64,000 nucleotides of DNA from Cornus controversa (lineage: Eukaryota; Streptophyta; Magnoliopsida; Cornales; Cornaceae), in contig CM048848.1 of assembly GCA_026545225.1 (NCBI GenBank), forward strand, positions 17,907,353 through 17,971,352, given 5' to 3'. Shown in pieces: positions 11,637-22,560 of this stretch. A program made the position numbers and the translations under genes. Each line of letters starts with the position of its first letter. Position 1 is the first letter of the stretch. The notes beneath the pieces are model-generated. The model was not told the origin of the DNA, made no database searches, and saw only the letters and a list, made by a program, of their open reading frames with translations.

Positions 11637-13143
11637 TTTTTGATAAGTAATATTGCAAAGAAAGCACTCAGAAGGGGAGTGCGTCCCAACAATACAAGGA
11701 AAGCAGAAAAACAAAACAAGAAAAAGGACCAACAAGGCTCCTAACAACTTAAGCTACCCAGAAAATCAACAATATCACCCATAGATTTCCAAGAAACTCC
11801 AAACACCTAGCAACACAGGGAACTGATAATAGAGAATTTCAACACCCAAGCGGAGACTCCACATCCTCAAAAGATCTCCTATTTCTTTCGGTCCACAAGC
11901 ACCACCAAATACATAAAGGGGCCACTCTCCAGCATTCACGAGCTCGGGAACTCACAATACATCCTCACTAGGCCTCCAATAACTCTCTAGAGGACCTTGG
12001 CATATCCCACTGAATCCCAAACAATCCAAGCAATAAGCACCAGCAATCCCGGGCCACCGTACAATGGAGGAAAATATGGTCAACGGACTCCTCGTCTCTC
12101 TTACACATACAACACCAGTTAACAATTGCCCGTTGCCTAAGAAGCACGAAAACGGATACGGGACACGGATATGACATGACACGGACACGACAAATCTTAA
12201 AATATCATGACACGAATACGGTGAGGGACACGTCAAATAATAAATATATATTTTTATATAATATATGATATTGTACTTTAACTTTTAAGAGTAATATTAT
12301 TTTTCATCAACCTAACAGAGAAAAAAATTCACAAATCATAAGTCATAAGTGTACAATTGAATCTACTCCATAACAACAATAATTATAACGGAACGATGTC
12401 ACAAAGTCATTAAACCAAATTAAAACGAGACATTAGAATAAAAACTAGTCTTATCATTTATTCGCTTACTACAACAAGAGAAAGAAGAGAAAAAAAATAA
12501 AGTTGGAGAGATGAGATGGGTTGTAGTTAAATGTTAAAACAACCTTTCTAGAACTTTTTTTTATTGGGAAAAAGAAAGAGAGAGGAAAAAAGAAAGAAAG
12601 GCCTAAGAAAGAGAAAAAAAGCAGAGAAACAAAGAAAATTAGGGTTTTGTTAGAAAAAGAATTAGGGATTAGTAAAAAATAAAGGAAGAATCCATGGAAG
12701 AGAAAAGATTCATGGAAACAAGAGGAAAAAGAGAAAAAAAATTGGCTTGTTCGAAAATTCATGGCATGTCGGATGCGTGTCCTCGACGGGTCTGTGCCGT
12801 GTCCGAAAATTCAAAAAAATAAAATAAATTCAGTCACATTTTTTGGCATGTCTGACATGTTTCGGGGCATGTCCGACAGATTCTTTGTCCTTTTAGGTGT
12901 GTATGTGCTTCCTAGCGGATTGCTTAATCGTCAAGTTATAAATTGTCAAGATACTTCCAAGTGCTGTCATCCACTCGAAGAAGGCCACCTTAGGAGGAGT
13001 CTTAGTACGCCACACTGCCCTTCCATGGAAAGATCCCCCCATCATTCCCTGCAATTTTCTTATAAAATGTCCGAACATCAAATCTCCCTTGAGACGAAGG
13101 CACCCACACCAGAGAATTCAGCCCTACCACCTCCCACCACCTG
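11637..13143 (-). pseudogene. L1-type LINE inserted in the RTE LINE
   Basis: The 3' end of this minus-strand L1 is at 11637 with a T-run on the plus strand (11632-11641). Reading 5' to 3' on the minus strand, 13130-12893 gives FRTFYK-like text, then LQGMMGGSFHGRAVWRTKTP and AFFEWMTALGSILTI. After a 780-bp insertion it continues as RQRAIVNWCCMCKRDEESVD, then IFLHC and LFGIQWDMPRSSRELLE. This is the zf-RVT zinc-binding domain of plant L1 ORF2. The 5' end is truncated at about 13143. The interruption at 12138-12915 is a separate MULE-like element. Confidence 0.88.
12138..12915. mobile_element. Non-autonomous MULE-like element inside the L1
   Basis: The ends are inverted: CTAAGAAGCAC at 12138-12148 and GTGCTTCCTAG at 12905-12915. 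Near both ends are multiple GGACACGG/GTGTCCG words in opposite orientation (ACGGGACACGGATATGACAT on the left; CATGTCCGACAG on the right). The insertion splits the L1 zinc-binding domain between its ILTI..NL and AIVNWCC motifs. The L1 bases abutting the two ends (minus strand AAGCAATCCG and AGGCAACGGG) look like an eroded 9-10 bp target duplication, which favours a MULE-like over a hAT origin. The interior is AT-rich with a purine-rich tract (12475-12740) and no transposase. Confidence 0.72.
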
Positions 13144-13145
13144 AA

Positions 13146-13680
13146 AAGAGATCAACTCCACAGATATCTACTATGCTACGAATATTTACTATGGACAATT
13201 GATAGAAGATTGTAGAAGTAAATAAAAAGATATACACGAGGTTTCATAGACTTAGAGAGGGCATATGATAAAGTACCAAGGGATATAATTTGGTGAACTT
13301 TATGAAGTTAACAAGCCTCTTTAAAACTTATAAAGCTTATTAATGGTATGTATAACGAGACAAAAATCATAGTTTGTACCGTTAATCAATCTTAAATGAA
13401 ATAACGAAAGATATACAAGAAGACATTTCATAGTATATGTTGTTTGATGATGACATAGTGTTGTTGGATACTTCTTAGGAAGTTTTAGGAACAAAATTAG
13501 AAATATGAAGAAATGCATTAGAGGCAATAGAATTAAGAATTAGTAAGGCTAAAACAAAATATATGGAATGCAAATTTGATAAAATCTAAAAAAAAAAATT
13601 AATATAACAATGACAATTCAAGATCAAAGGTTTACTTGGAATATTCATTTTATATACTTGGGATGCCTTTTTTCCCTACT
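13146..13680 (+). pseudogene. RTE-type LINE, right part (reverse transcriptase core)
   Basis: This continues the element at 10990-11636. Plus-strand phrases are IDLERAYDKVPR at about 13246-13281 (RT motif A region), YIKLI..MYNETK at about 13330-13365, and a catalytic box MLFDDDIVLLD at about 13438-13470, where family members have FADD. Then come LGTKLE, ALEA, ELRISKAKTKYMECKF at about 13530-13577 and NIHFIYLGC at about 13640. Frameshifts and stops are frequent. The catalytic Ala-to-Asp change further shows decay. The downstream end fades at about 13680. Confidence 0.85.
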
Positions 13681-14194
13681 TAGCATTTGGTGTATTTTTG
13701 TGTTACAGTGGACTCTAACCATATAATATAGTCCCTTAACGGTGAAAAAAATAAAAAGGGCCGATCAATTGATTCGATACAATTAGTCAACTTAGGGCCT
13801 TTTGGAAGTCAATACACAGTGGGACGACAATATGCAATTTGGGCTTTCTGGACATTGAGTTCTTCTCCGACAACTTGTGCTTCTTCTCTTTTCTTTGTTT
13901 TTTGTTTCTTTTTTTTCCTCCTTATTGCTCTATTTTTTTATCCTCTGTTCACCTCCTTTTATGGTCTTTATGCTCTTCTCTCTCTCTTTCTTTTCCTCTT
14001 TTTATTTTTATTTTTTATGAACTTTTAATTTGTTTATGTTTTGTAGTTTGTTTCTCTAATGCATCTAATAGTTGCTAAAGCATATTATCACAAAAAACAC
14101 TCGAAATCCTGAAATTGGGATATTATGTATTCTTGTTTTGTGATTTGATGTTCTCATGCTTTTGGCTAAACACTAATTGTTGCGGCTGGGTTTG
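13681..14194. other. T-rich DNA without recognised gene
   Basis: Polypyrimidine-rich sequence (13870-14020) similar in style to the interior of the hAT-type element at 18706-20113. It may be the interior of the truncated relative whose end is at 14195-14326. No coding signal. Confidence 0.4.
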
Positions 14195-14326
14195 TATTAT
14201 TAGCTACAAATTTTAATTTTTTTCAACTTGTGCCTTACTTCAGTCAAGCCGCGCCTCGCTTTGTGCCTTGCGCCTCAAGCTCCAGGAGGCCTTAACACCT
14301 TTGTGTGCCTTGAGCCTTTAACAACT
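14195..14326. mobile_element. End of a hAT-type non-autonomous element (truncated relative)
   Basis: The text GCGCCTCGCTTTGTGCCTTG, then CTCAAGCTCCAGGAGGCCTT and GAGCCTTTAACAACT, parallels the right end of the element at 18706-20113 (GCGCCTCGCCTTGTGCC, GAGGCTCCAAAGGACCTT, GGGCCTTTGATAACACCG). The opposite end could not be located with confidence. It abuts the truncated ORF2 of the neighbouring L1. Confidence 0.55.
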
Positions 14327-15518
14327 ATTTCTCTTCCTCTTCCTCCTTGCGTAACATGAAGCCATCCACCCTGATCTGCCCAATGTGGTTGCCCCTACAA
14401 GGTGCGTTGGCCAACCTTTGAAAAAATCTAGTGTTTCTGTCACCTTCCTTCAACCATAATGCCCTCCCCTGCCCTTGACATCTGTCTCTCCAAGAAATCT
14501 CCTCCATAACTGCTAACTCCCCTATTTCTGATTTACACACCTCCCTCCTCCCCCTCTCCACTGCCCCCAATCCCTCTACCCCCCTTCCTTACTGTCAAGG
14601 TCCAATATTCGTCTCCAAAAGCTTGTTTTTTCTCCACTCAATGTTGCCAAAGACCTCTCTGTTCCATTTTCTAAGATCCTCTTTCAAGAGCCGAAGCTTA
14701 TTCACAAGCACATAACTTGGAGTACCCGCCATCACATAACCTGTCCAGCATTGTTGAATCGGCTCCTTGAAGCCTTCTGATCTAAGCCACATATTCTCAA
14801 ATTTGAACGAAGTCTTCCTCCTCAATCCCCACAATCAAGCATCAATCGAATACGGTCCGACATTATTCTAGCCAATGCCACATTAGCTACGTCTGACAAT
14901 CTCTCTTCCCACTCCTAAAATAAAAAAATCTATGTAATAGGGACAAAGTAGGATCCTCCATGCCACTCGACCAAGTAAATCTGGCCCCCTCCAATGGTTA
15001 GTCGATCAAGCCCTCACGGTCAGTGAATTCCGAAAACGAATACATCACCAATATCCACCTCCCTCCCAAGGACCTCTCGTCCGGAGATCTCACAACATTG
15101 AAATCTCCCCCACACATCAAGGAACACCCCACCTCCCATGAGCATAAGTCAACTCCTCCCACATCACCGACCTCTCCGAATCCTCCACTGGCCCATACCC
15201 ACCCAAAAAAAGCCAAGAAGAGCCATCCTCCATTTTAAAGAGAGAAGAGACAGAAAACCTCCCTCTCCTCACATCCACCCATCTTTTATCCCATAGAACT
15301 ATAATCCCTCCAGCCGTTCCAACTGCATCTAATGTTTCCCACTCCACAAATCTCCACCCACTAATGCTTCTCACCATCTCCTTGGAAGCACTGCTCAACT
15401 TAGTTTCTTGGAGGCAAACCACCTGACTCCCTCACTTATGCAAAGCCAATTTCACTACCTTCCTCTTGTCAGGATCATTTAGACCCCACATGTTCTGTGA
15501 AGTGATACGTGTCTTCAT
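14327..15518 (-). pseudogene. L1-type LINE ORF2, endonuclease and start of RT region
   Basis: The frame starts at ATG 15518 on the minus strand with ITSQNMWGLNDPDKRK, the usual beginning of plant L1 ORF2 endonuclease. It continues VVCLQETKLSSASKE (about 15425-15380), GTAGGIIVLWDKRW, GGDFNVVRSPDERSLGG (APE-type endonuclease, about 15110-15060) and [14 protein letters not shown]. Then come [14 protein letters not shown] and ALWLKEGDRNTRFFQRLANA (about 14465-14405), the linker before RT. A stop follows the first 28 codons and frameshifts occur at about 15200 and 14990. RT, zinc-binding domain and tail are missing, apparently cut off by the hAT-like fragment at 14195-14326. Confidence 0.9.
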
Positions 15519-15589
15519 AAGGAAACTATGGCTTTCTCTTCCCCCCTTCTCCCTTACCACATGAATTCTACCCTCATAGTTCACATAAG

Positions 15590-18125
15590 TTATTAGGTTA
15601 CGGAGCTCCCTCTCCCCCCTTCCAAACTGAATTTTTTCTCCTACCCTCCCTCCTCTCATCAACAAGACCCTTGAACACTTCCATAGCCCTCTCCTCCTCT
15701 ACACAAAACACCCCTAAAGTCTTGCACATTCCCTCAATATTTTTCATTAACCACCCCTCCTCTCCCGCCTCGCCTCCTCCTCCCTGCTGAGGAGCCATTG
15801 CAGCCAAAGGAAGAGAAAATCCCCACCCCCTCACTCTCTTCCTCAACCCTAACCACTATAGCTTGGCTATCCCTCACACTATCCTTCGACAATGCATCCT
15901 TTGTTTCATCAACAATATGATCTCTACTCCAGTCTGATTCCGAATTGAAAACACCCTCGTCAACAAGACCATCCCTACCCTCCATACCTTGCAAGACAGT
16001 GCCAAGGAGAGGCCCCATTGCATGTTTAAACTGTCACAACTCTTCTAGTAGAGTAGCAGCAAAATCAACAGTTAATCGAACAGGGCAATTACGTCCCACA
16101 GCACCCATTCCATGGTTATATTGATACAGATGCAAACCCTTTGCAACACTTGATGGAGTTTCCGTTTTTGAACTATGTCCTTTCGTCCCGTCAATCTTCC
16201 CACCCTCGAAATACCCAGAAAGTGAAGGATGAGGAGAACCATTAACATTAAAATAAGGTGTACCTATTGTCCTGTGGCTGTACTCCTCCATCACCCACTT
16301 CTTTTTTCTCTTTTCTTGTCTACCGTTGTTACGGAGCCTGTTTTTGGAGAGACAGGATGTGAAATGGTTGGGCAATACTCTCAGATTGTCTTGGTTCATC
16401 ATACTTTGTTGTGTAATCTTGCAACGACCCAAACGAATTGTATATGTTATGACAAACAGCCACAAACCAAGCACAATCACGACACACGATAGAAAACGAA
16501 ACAAGCACCACACAAAACACAAGAATATAACGTGGTTTGGCAATGTGCCTACGTACACGGCAAAGATCCTGCGGAAGTTTTCACGATGTGAAAATTAGGA
16601 GATTACAAGTTTTAACCCCAAACCCTAGCTCTCGCTATCTCTCTCTTTCTGCGTTTTCAGTGTTCTCTCTTAATCCGACTCAAAACCTTAGATGCCCTTA
16701 TGCATCGGGCTACAATAGAATCCTAAACAGGTTCTAAAACCCGCAAGTGAAGAACGGGTCATAAAATTTTTCTTGGGAGCGCTGCTTTGAGCCACACAAA
16801 GCCCTTTTTTAGGGTCAAAACTAGGTCACAACAAGACCCGGGCTGAGACATTTCGGGCCACAACATAATCGTATAGCTGACCCCTTTGCATCCCAACGTT
16901 GCTACTGCCTTTTGGCGAAATAGATCCAAAGCCCAATTTTTGAGTTTGAATCACCTGAGTTTGCTTCTAGGCCTGCTGAAAATTGTCATTTAAATGGATC
17001 TGTAATCCATTTGGGCCCAGATGAACATCCCGTGACTGACCCATTTCTCCATTCTTGCAAGCAGGCCTTTCTTCATTCTTTTTTGAAGTAGGCTGCTGTA
17101 TTGGGCCTTTGTTAAAACCCACTTTCTTAAAAAAATCTTGTGGCCAGTAACGGTAGGCCTAGTTGATCCAGTCACTTTTAGAGAATTATGAATTAAAGAA
17201 AGATTAGCACGTGATCCCATATCCCGTCTTCTATCTTAAATATTCTTTGTGGCTTCCATCCATTGACCATCAAACTTTTTGTCCCATTACGTTTTGTCGG
17301 GGGCTGCTTTTCTCTTTCACGGGCCTTTCTTGTGTGACTCACACTTATTCGCTGTCCTTCAGCTCGCCCTCCTCTGTGTTTTTTCGATCGATGACTATTT
17401 AGCTCATAGGCTTTATCGGAAACCTTACTTTGACATTGTTCTACTTCGTTTTGCTTTCCAGTGTTGAGAGCGGTCCTCTTATTGGGTTCTTTCATCTTTG
17501 ACTCCATGGAAAGGTAATCTCTTCTACCAGTGAGACCCTAAAAGCCACCCACTCATCCTTGATAGTGACATTGTGGGATTCTACCATTTTTGACGGTCAC
17601 AATAACCACCTTCTTAGGATCCATCACGTCGTCGGCCTCAACTCCCAGAAAACCACCGTAAAGATCCATGATCTCTTCAAATAGCTTCTGGCACCATAAT
17701 TGGAGGGGTAATCCATACATCATAATTATGCATTCCTTCCTCTTCTTTACCAGTCCTCAATAGGTGACTTGGAGATCCAAACAATGAGGAACAACATGGA
17801 ATCTCCCCAAACCCTTTTGTTGTCTCTTCCTTTTCAGATGGGAAGCTGAATAAAAGAAGTCCGTCCGGCAACAACGAAACCCTGACCCCACTGTCAACCT
17901 TCCAACATCAAGAAGCCCATTATTCAATCCTTCTTAAACCTCTTACAGGTTTGTCAAACCTTCTGACCAGACAAGATAATAACATTGCTCTTCTGAGGAA
18001 AATATGTCGGTCATCAACTCTGAAAATATGGCCCGTCGTCGCGTTTTACAGGTGACTTCGCCGGACATGGATAAATACGGGAGTCTCACCGCCTCCAGGA
18101 ACGTCCTCTTCTCTCCCTCAAACAT
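15590..18125 (-). pseudogene. L1-type LINE ORF1 (DUF4283-type), interrupted by a solo LTR
   Basis: Minus strand, 5' to 3': FEGEKRTFLEAVRLPYLSM (about 18122-18066), DGLLLFSFPSEKE (about 17870-17830), LWCQKLFEEIMDLYGGFLGV (about 17690-17630, the most conserved DUF4283 box) and NGRIPQCHYQG (about 17595-17560). A basic, low-complexity tail follows, with HLYQYNHGMGAVGRN near 16115. ORF1 of plant L1s binds RNA and forms the ribonucleoprotein. ORF2 of the same element starts at 15518. Reading frame is broken many times. A 459-bp copia LTR (16407-16865) sits in the C-terminal part. Confidence 0.82.
16407..16865 (-). mobile_element. Ty1-copia-like solo LTR inside the L1
   Basis: Read on the minus strand it starts TGTTGTGGCCCGAAATGTC and ends AAGATTACACAACA, giving TGTTGTG/CACAACA inverted tips, 459 bp long. 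Near its 3' part is ATTGCCAAACCACGTTATAT, preceded by GTGTACGTAGGCAC, a phrase typical of plant copia LTR R/U5 regions. L1 ORF1 sequence flanks both sides and no internal copia domain is attached, so it is a solo LTR formed by LTR-LTR recombination. Flanking pentamers (TACTT and TAATC) match only in part, so any target duplication has decayed. A diverged sister copy lies at 9815-10060. Confidence 0.82.
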
Positions 18126-18127
18126 TG

Positions 18128-18430
18128 CTACTCTTCATGAGTTAATATCACAAACCTCTTAGGAACTTTTATTTTTAATTGACTCAGTATCGGAATAGGA
18201 TTATGAGAACCAAAATATCCATATCTAAGTGGAGCTAGCACCCGTTCATTACTAATCTTATCTCTAGTTACTCCTATCGCCCACCGTAACATTCTCATAT
18301 TCTCTACATAAATGCGTTGTTTCTTTTTTCGACGCCCAGTGCCATACAATATAGCTAGTCTAATAACCATCCTATAGATTTATTTATTTGATATTCGTTT
18401 GTCACATGGGATACAACTAGCTTGCTTTAT
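18128..18430 (-). pseudogene. RTE-type LINE, C-terminal part on minus strand
   Basis: Minus-strand text AILYGTGRRKKKQRIYVENM, then RMLRWAIG.TRDKISNE, corresponds to the C-terminal region of RTE ORF (usual wording MLYGTECWAIKKQ...MRMLRWMCG.TR.DKIRNE). It is the downstream part of the RT seen at 20215-20700, separated from it by a MULE-like element with a hAT-type element inside. The 3' end abuts the L1 ORF1 start at about 18126. Confidence 0.75.
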
Positions 18431-18435
18431 TTTGT

Positions 18436-20210
18436 CCACCTAAGAAGTACGGATATGGATACGGGACACAGATACGACATGACACGGATACAGTGACACA
18501 ACAAATCGTAAAAAAATAGAATAAGGACACAACAGGGACACGACAAATGAATATATCTTTTTATATATATGATCCTATATTTTAAAAGTAATATTATTTT
18601 TCATCAACCTAACAATGAAAAATTCACAAATTATAATAATTGATGAGCCATAAAAATAATTATTTCATCGTTTAAAAAACTACACAATTAAATCTACTCC
18701 ACAACCAGTGTTATTAAAGGCGCGCCTAGGTGCTAGGCGCATACAGTCACATCTTTTGTGTCTGTAGTATACCCAGACGCAGCGAGGAGGTGCACCGGAC
18801 GCGTGCCTTGTAGTGCTAGGTCAGGCGCTAGGTGATATCCGTTTTTTTTTTTAAATATTAATTTACTAAGCCTAAAAGGAAGATTTTGACATGCTCTATA
18901 ATTTTTGTTAAAAATAAAACAAATAAAAGAATCCCAATAGACCCACCACGTTCTAGAATTTTGTTTAAAATAAAAAAAGAAATAAAAGAAGGCCAAAAGA
19001 CCCAAACAACGTGAAGGAGGACAAAGCAACTTTGTAAGTGATTCAAGCCCTAGGTCGCAGAGCTGTTGTAGAGATCACGGTCAGGTCAATTCTTCTTCTC
19101 TCTTAGTAAGTTGCTTCTTCTCTCTCTTCGTCAGTCTATTTCTCTCTCTTCATCAACTTCTTCTTTCTCTTTATTTTTCTTTTGTTCTCTGTTTCTTTTT
19201 TTTGCTAAGAGTTCTCTCTGTCTTCATCTACATCTTTCTCATTCTCTCTCTTCGTCTTTTTCTTTGTGTTCTGTTTTTTTTGCAGTCCCTCTCTCTCTCC
19301 ATCATCTTCTTCTCTCTCACTCTGTTTTCTCTTCTTTAATTGATGTCCTAAATTAGTTGCTTATATATTTTTTTGCTTGTTAACTGATTTTCTTGAATAT
19401 TTGTGCTCTGTTTTTTTGGTTTATAGTTTTTTTTTTTTTTTTGTATGTTTGTTTGTTAACAGATTTTCTTGACAGATTTTGTATGTTTGTTACTTTGTAT
19501 GAAAAATAGATTTGTACTCTGTTTTTTCTTTTTTTTTTCTTTGTTAAACCGATTTTTTGAGATTGTTGTTATCCTCTTTGTGACTCTTTCTTTTTTTTGG
19601 GTGCTATGTTTTGTTTCTATCACATTATTCTCAATTAGTTGTTCGGCTGTGGGATGGGCTGAATAAACTAATTAGTCTATTTTTCAATTGTAAATAAATT
19701 GAAAAAAATGTCAAATTGTCAATTAGTTATTCTATTTTTCACTGTAAATACTAAAAGACAGAAAAAAATGTTGAAATTCCCAATTAGCTGTTGGGTTTGC
19801 ACTTGTAAAATTTGTTGTTCTCTTTGATTAGGTTCTTCCTTCTTATGATTGCAAGTTACTATCATGTGTTAGACTCTTAGTAGATTGAAAATTTGAAACC
19901 ACTTAACATAGTTTTGTTACTTTAGTAACAATGCAGCTTAGCAAAAGGCTTTGCAGTGTTTGCAGGCTATAAGATGTGAATTAATTTATACTAATTTAAA
20001 ATTTTCAATTGTGCGCCTCGCTTCACTCAGGCTTGCGCCTCGCCTTGTGCCTAGTGCCGAGGCTCCAAAGGACCTTGAGCGCCTTAGTGCATCTAGGGCC
20101 TTTGATAACACCGTCCACAACAATAATAATAGTTGTTTTTTAAACAAAAAAAACTTGAAATATTATATTTTATGACCGCTATATTTTATTAAAATTTTTC
20201 AAAAAAGTCA
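18436..20210. mobile_element. Second MULE-like element copy, split by a hAT-type element
   Basis: 18436-18705 repeats the left half of the element at 12138. Shared blocks are CCTAAGAAG.AC, GGATACGGGACAC, GATACGACATGACACGGATA, AGTAATATTATTTTTCATCA and AATCTACTCCA.AAC. After a 1.4-kb hAT-type insertion it resumes as AATAATAATAGTTG (20122 on) and fades before 20215, where RTE sequence restarts. The right inverted end is not visible, so the copy is truncated. It lies inside a minus-strand RTE LINE. Confidence 0.65.
18706..20113. mobile_element. Non-autonomous hAT-type transposon with perfect 8-bp TSD
   Basis: The left end is CAGTGTTATTAAAGGCGCGC and the right end, reverse complemented, is CGGTGTTATCAAAGGCCC. 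It is flanked on both sides by TCCACAAC (18698-18705 and 20114-20121), a perfect 8-bp target duplication, which is the hAT superfamily signature together with CAGTG-type tips. Length is 1408 bp. Subterminal GCGCCTAGG/GCGCCTCG words repeat near both ends. The interior is polypyrimidine-rich (19085-19340) with T-rich stretches and no transposase frame, so it needs transposase from elsewhere. Comparison with the empty counterpart at about 12360 (AATCTACTCCATAACAACAA) confirms the insertion point. Confidence 0.88.
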
Positions 20211-20214
20211 TCAT

Positions 20215-20700
20215 ATTTACATTTTATCCTTAAAACTCCCTAACAATATGACTTGCGTGTTGGACAGTTGCCAATGGTTTCGTAGAAGTATCTTGTAAAA
20301 TTATGTCATCCGCAAACAACAAACACCATGGAGTGCCTTCTTGGATATCTTTCATTATTTAATCCAACACTATTGTAAATATGTATGGACTTAACACTAA
20401 TCCCGGATGTAATTGTACTTTTATTTGAAAATCACTAGTTTCTTGCCACAACTGTATCGTTGTTATATCTGTTGTTAAATCATGAATGCCTTGAGCAATA
20501 ATCTTTACATGTCCTTTTGGCCTCTTCATGTAGCATTTGAACTTGAATGAAAATACGATAACTTGAAATTTTGATCACTGGTCCTAGATCTTCATATTTT
20601 TTCAAAGTGACTTCATTTGTTTCTTCTTTTCTTTCACTTTCGCATGTTGGAGTGATCCACTTTAGTTGGATGCATGCATACTCCATTTAGTTCTTTCTAA
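20215..20700 (-). pseudogene. RTE-type LINE reverse transcriptase core on minus strand
   Basis: Minus-strand translation of about 20480-20235 gives HPGLVLSPYIFTIVLD, then IMKDIQEGTPWC and LLFADDIILQDTS. The FADD box (about 20317-20306) and the HQGSALSPYLF-like motif before it define an RTE-clade RT. A stop sits in the VLD..MKDI stretch. 20686-20480 is open but I cannot assign it with confidence. The rest of the element is the C-terminal piece at 18128-18430. Confidence 0.8.
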
Positions 20701-21558
20701 TACCATTTCTAAAGAATTAATGTTCAGGATTGGCCCAGTCCAATATACTACACACACTTTATTTGTAAGGACATTTATGGGTTAAGCCATGTCCATTCGG
20801 CCCACAGTGAACGGTGTCATCTTTCCCAAGCCCAATCAAAACAAATGTGCAGTAATATGAAATAACTGAAGTGAAAAAAAGTACATCATTGTCATGCTTT
20901 TAACCCAAAAATTATGGTGATATTGCTTCACATTGATCATGTTATAGACTTCAGCCTGAGGATACTAGACGAAATTTTGGTGAATTACACTTTATATAGA
21001 GTATGAATTACGTTTTTTGAGCCATCATAAATTTTGGTAAATTACACTTTACTGAGCATGAATTTACAAATTGTCCTTCATAAAAAAGTCAATAACCTTT
21101 TTTTTTGTCTTTATATTTGCAGGTTGTGACTGGGGCATACAGAGGATTTTGAAGGATAGCTTTTGTAAAAGTACTTTGAATGTGCAAGGGTGTATTACTT
21201 CCTCCCCCTCTGTGTGCGTGACTTTCTTTCTAATTACATTTTTTCTGCACTTCTCTCAAATTTGTGTCTAATTGGTTTTGCTTTGAATTGAACTTTCCTT
21301 TTGGGAGTAAAGAGTATAAATTCATGTGGTTTTCCTTTTTATACTTGTCCATCATCTCTTCCAAATATTCTAAAAAATGTCACTTTCATTTATTTTCATA
21401 AAAATCACCATTTTTAAAGTCAAAATAAAGTTTTCATAAAAAAAACCATCCCTTGCATTTTTAACTCGCATTCTTAAATATCACTTTGTCTCGTCTAAAA
21501 TATATTTTCTCAAAAGCCTTTTTTCCAAAATTCAAAATTCAAGATATCCCAGCTTGTC
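20701..21558. other. Unannotated AT-rich interval
   Basis: No family-level coding similarity. The phrase GAATTACACTTTA/AAATTACACTTTA with TGAGCATGAATT recurs at about 20980-21065, hinting at a short local duplication. The left arm of the outer inverted repeat begins at 21559. Confidence 0.5.
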
Positions 21559-22305
21559 ATATTGTAGGTGCAAAATTTATGGGTATTGTTTCATTCTTAA
21601 GTGCTAAAACCAATAAGTGAAATGCATTGTTTATATCCCTAGCACAATAGGTGAAAATTTTTAAAGTACATGTTCAATTCCTCAGGTAGATATCTCTATG
21701 TCAAATGAGCTTTTGAGATTAACAAGTCAAAAATGAAGGGATGAGAGGCCATTATTTTCTTTATCCCAAGTTAATACAAATATCACCATTGAAAACCCTT
21801 TTGAGCCGGTTTTATTCTTTTCATTAACCCAAGCTAGGGATCACCATGACGAAGACTATGAGATGATAATAGGCAAGAGCTTTAATACCTAAGTGATTAT
21901 AGCTAAAAGGACAAGAGGCCCTCGTTTCTGTTATCCTACAGTGATATATATCCATTGCTAACCCTTAGTGCCATGATGACTGTTCCTTTCATTATACCCA
22001 CCGTTGATCACACCCCACACTGGGGCAGATTTTATTGAGATATTACATTAGACTAGTAAAAGTTTTGATTACTATGCAATCCGAATTAAAATGAAGAGAT
22101 GCCATCGTTTCTATTATCCATCATCTACTATGATTCCCATTGATGAACCCATAGAGCCTGGTTACATTTCTTCTTTTGAACCTACCAAGGATCATTACAA
22201 GTGCACTGTTCATCTGTAACTCAAGCTAGGGCAGCTTTGGATTGATTATTCCTTCACAATAAAGCAGAAGACAAATTGCAAGAAAGTTGAAACTAGAGAA
22301 GGCCC

Positions 22306-22560
22306 AGTGATCTACTGAGGATGAGCCGTAAACCCGGACATCTTGGGTTGGATTCTTATTGGGCATCATAAAAGAAAGGCAAAAGCAAAGATGTGATTAA
22401 AGAATCTACCGGGGCGAGCCGTAAACTCGGACGTCTTGGGTTCGATTCTTGCAAGGCATGTGAAAACAAAGATGACAGAGTGATTAAAGAATCTACCGGG
22501 ACGAGCCGTAAACCCGGAAGTCTTGGGTTCGATTCTCACTGGCCGTCATAAAAGTAATGT
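22306..22560 (+). repeat. Minisatellite of ~90-bp tRNA-like units (3 copies)
   Basis: Each unit carries CTACCGGG.CGAGCCGTAAAC, then CGGACGTCTTGGGTTCGATT. GGGTTCGATTCT resembles a tRNA T-arm/box B. The first copy is diverged (GGTTGGATTCTT). The right arm has four units (58712-59046). No A box at proper spacing and no cloverleaf was found, so I do not call tRNA genes. Confidence 0.85.

Noticed and set aside
16034-16598. Long overlapping ORFs on both strands.
   Set aside because: They span the copia solo LTR and the L1 ORF1 tail; no frame matches a family across its length.
19111-19666. Ser/Phe/Leu-rich plus-strand ORFs.
   Set aside because: They lie in the polypyrimidine interior of the hAT-type element.
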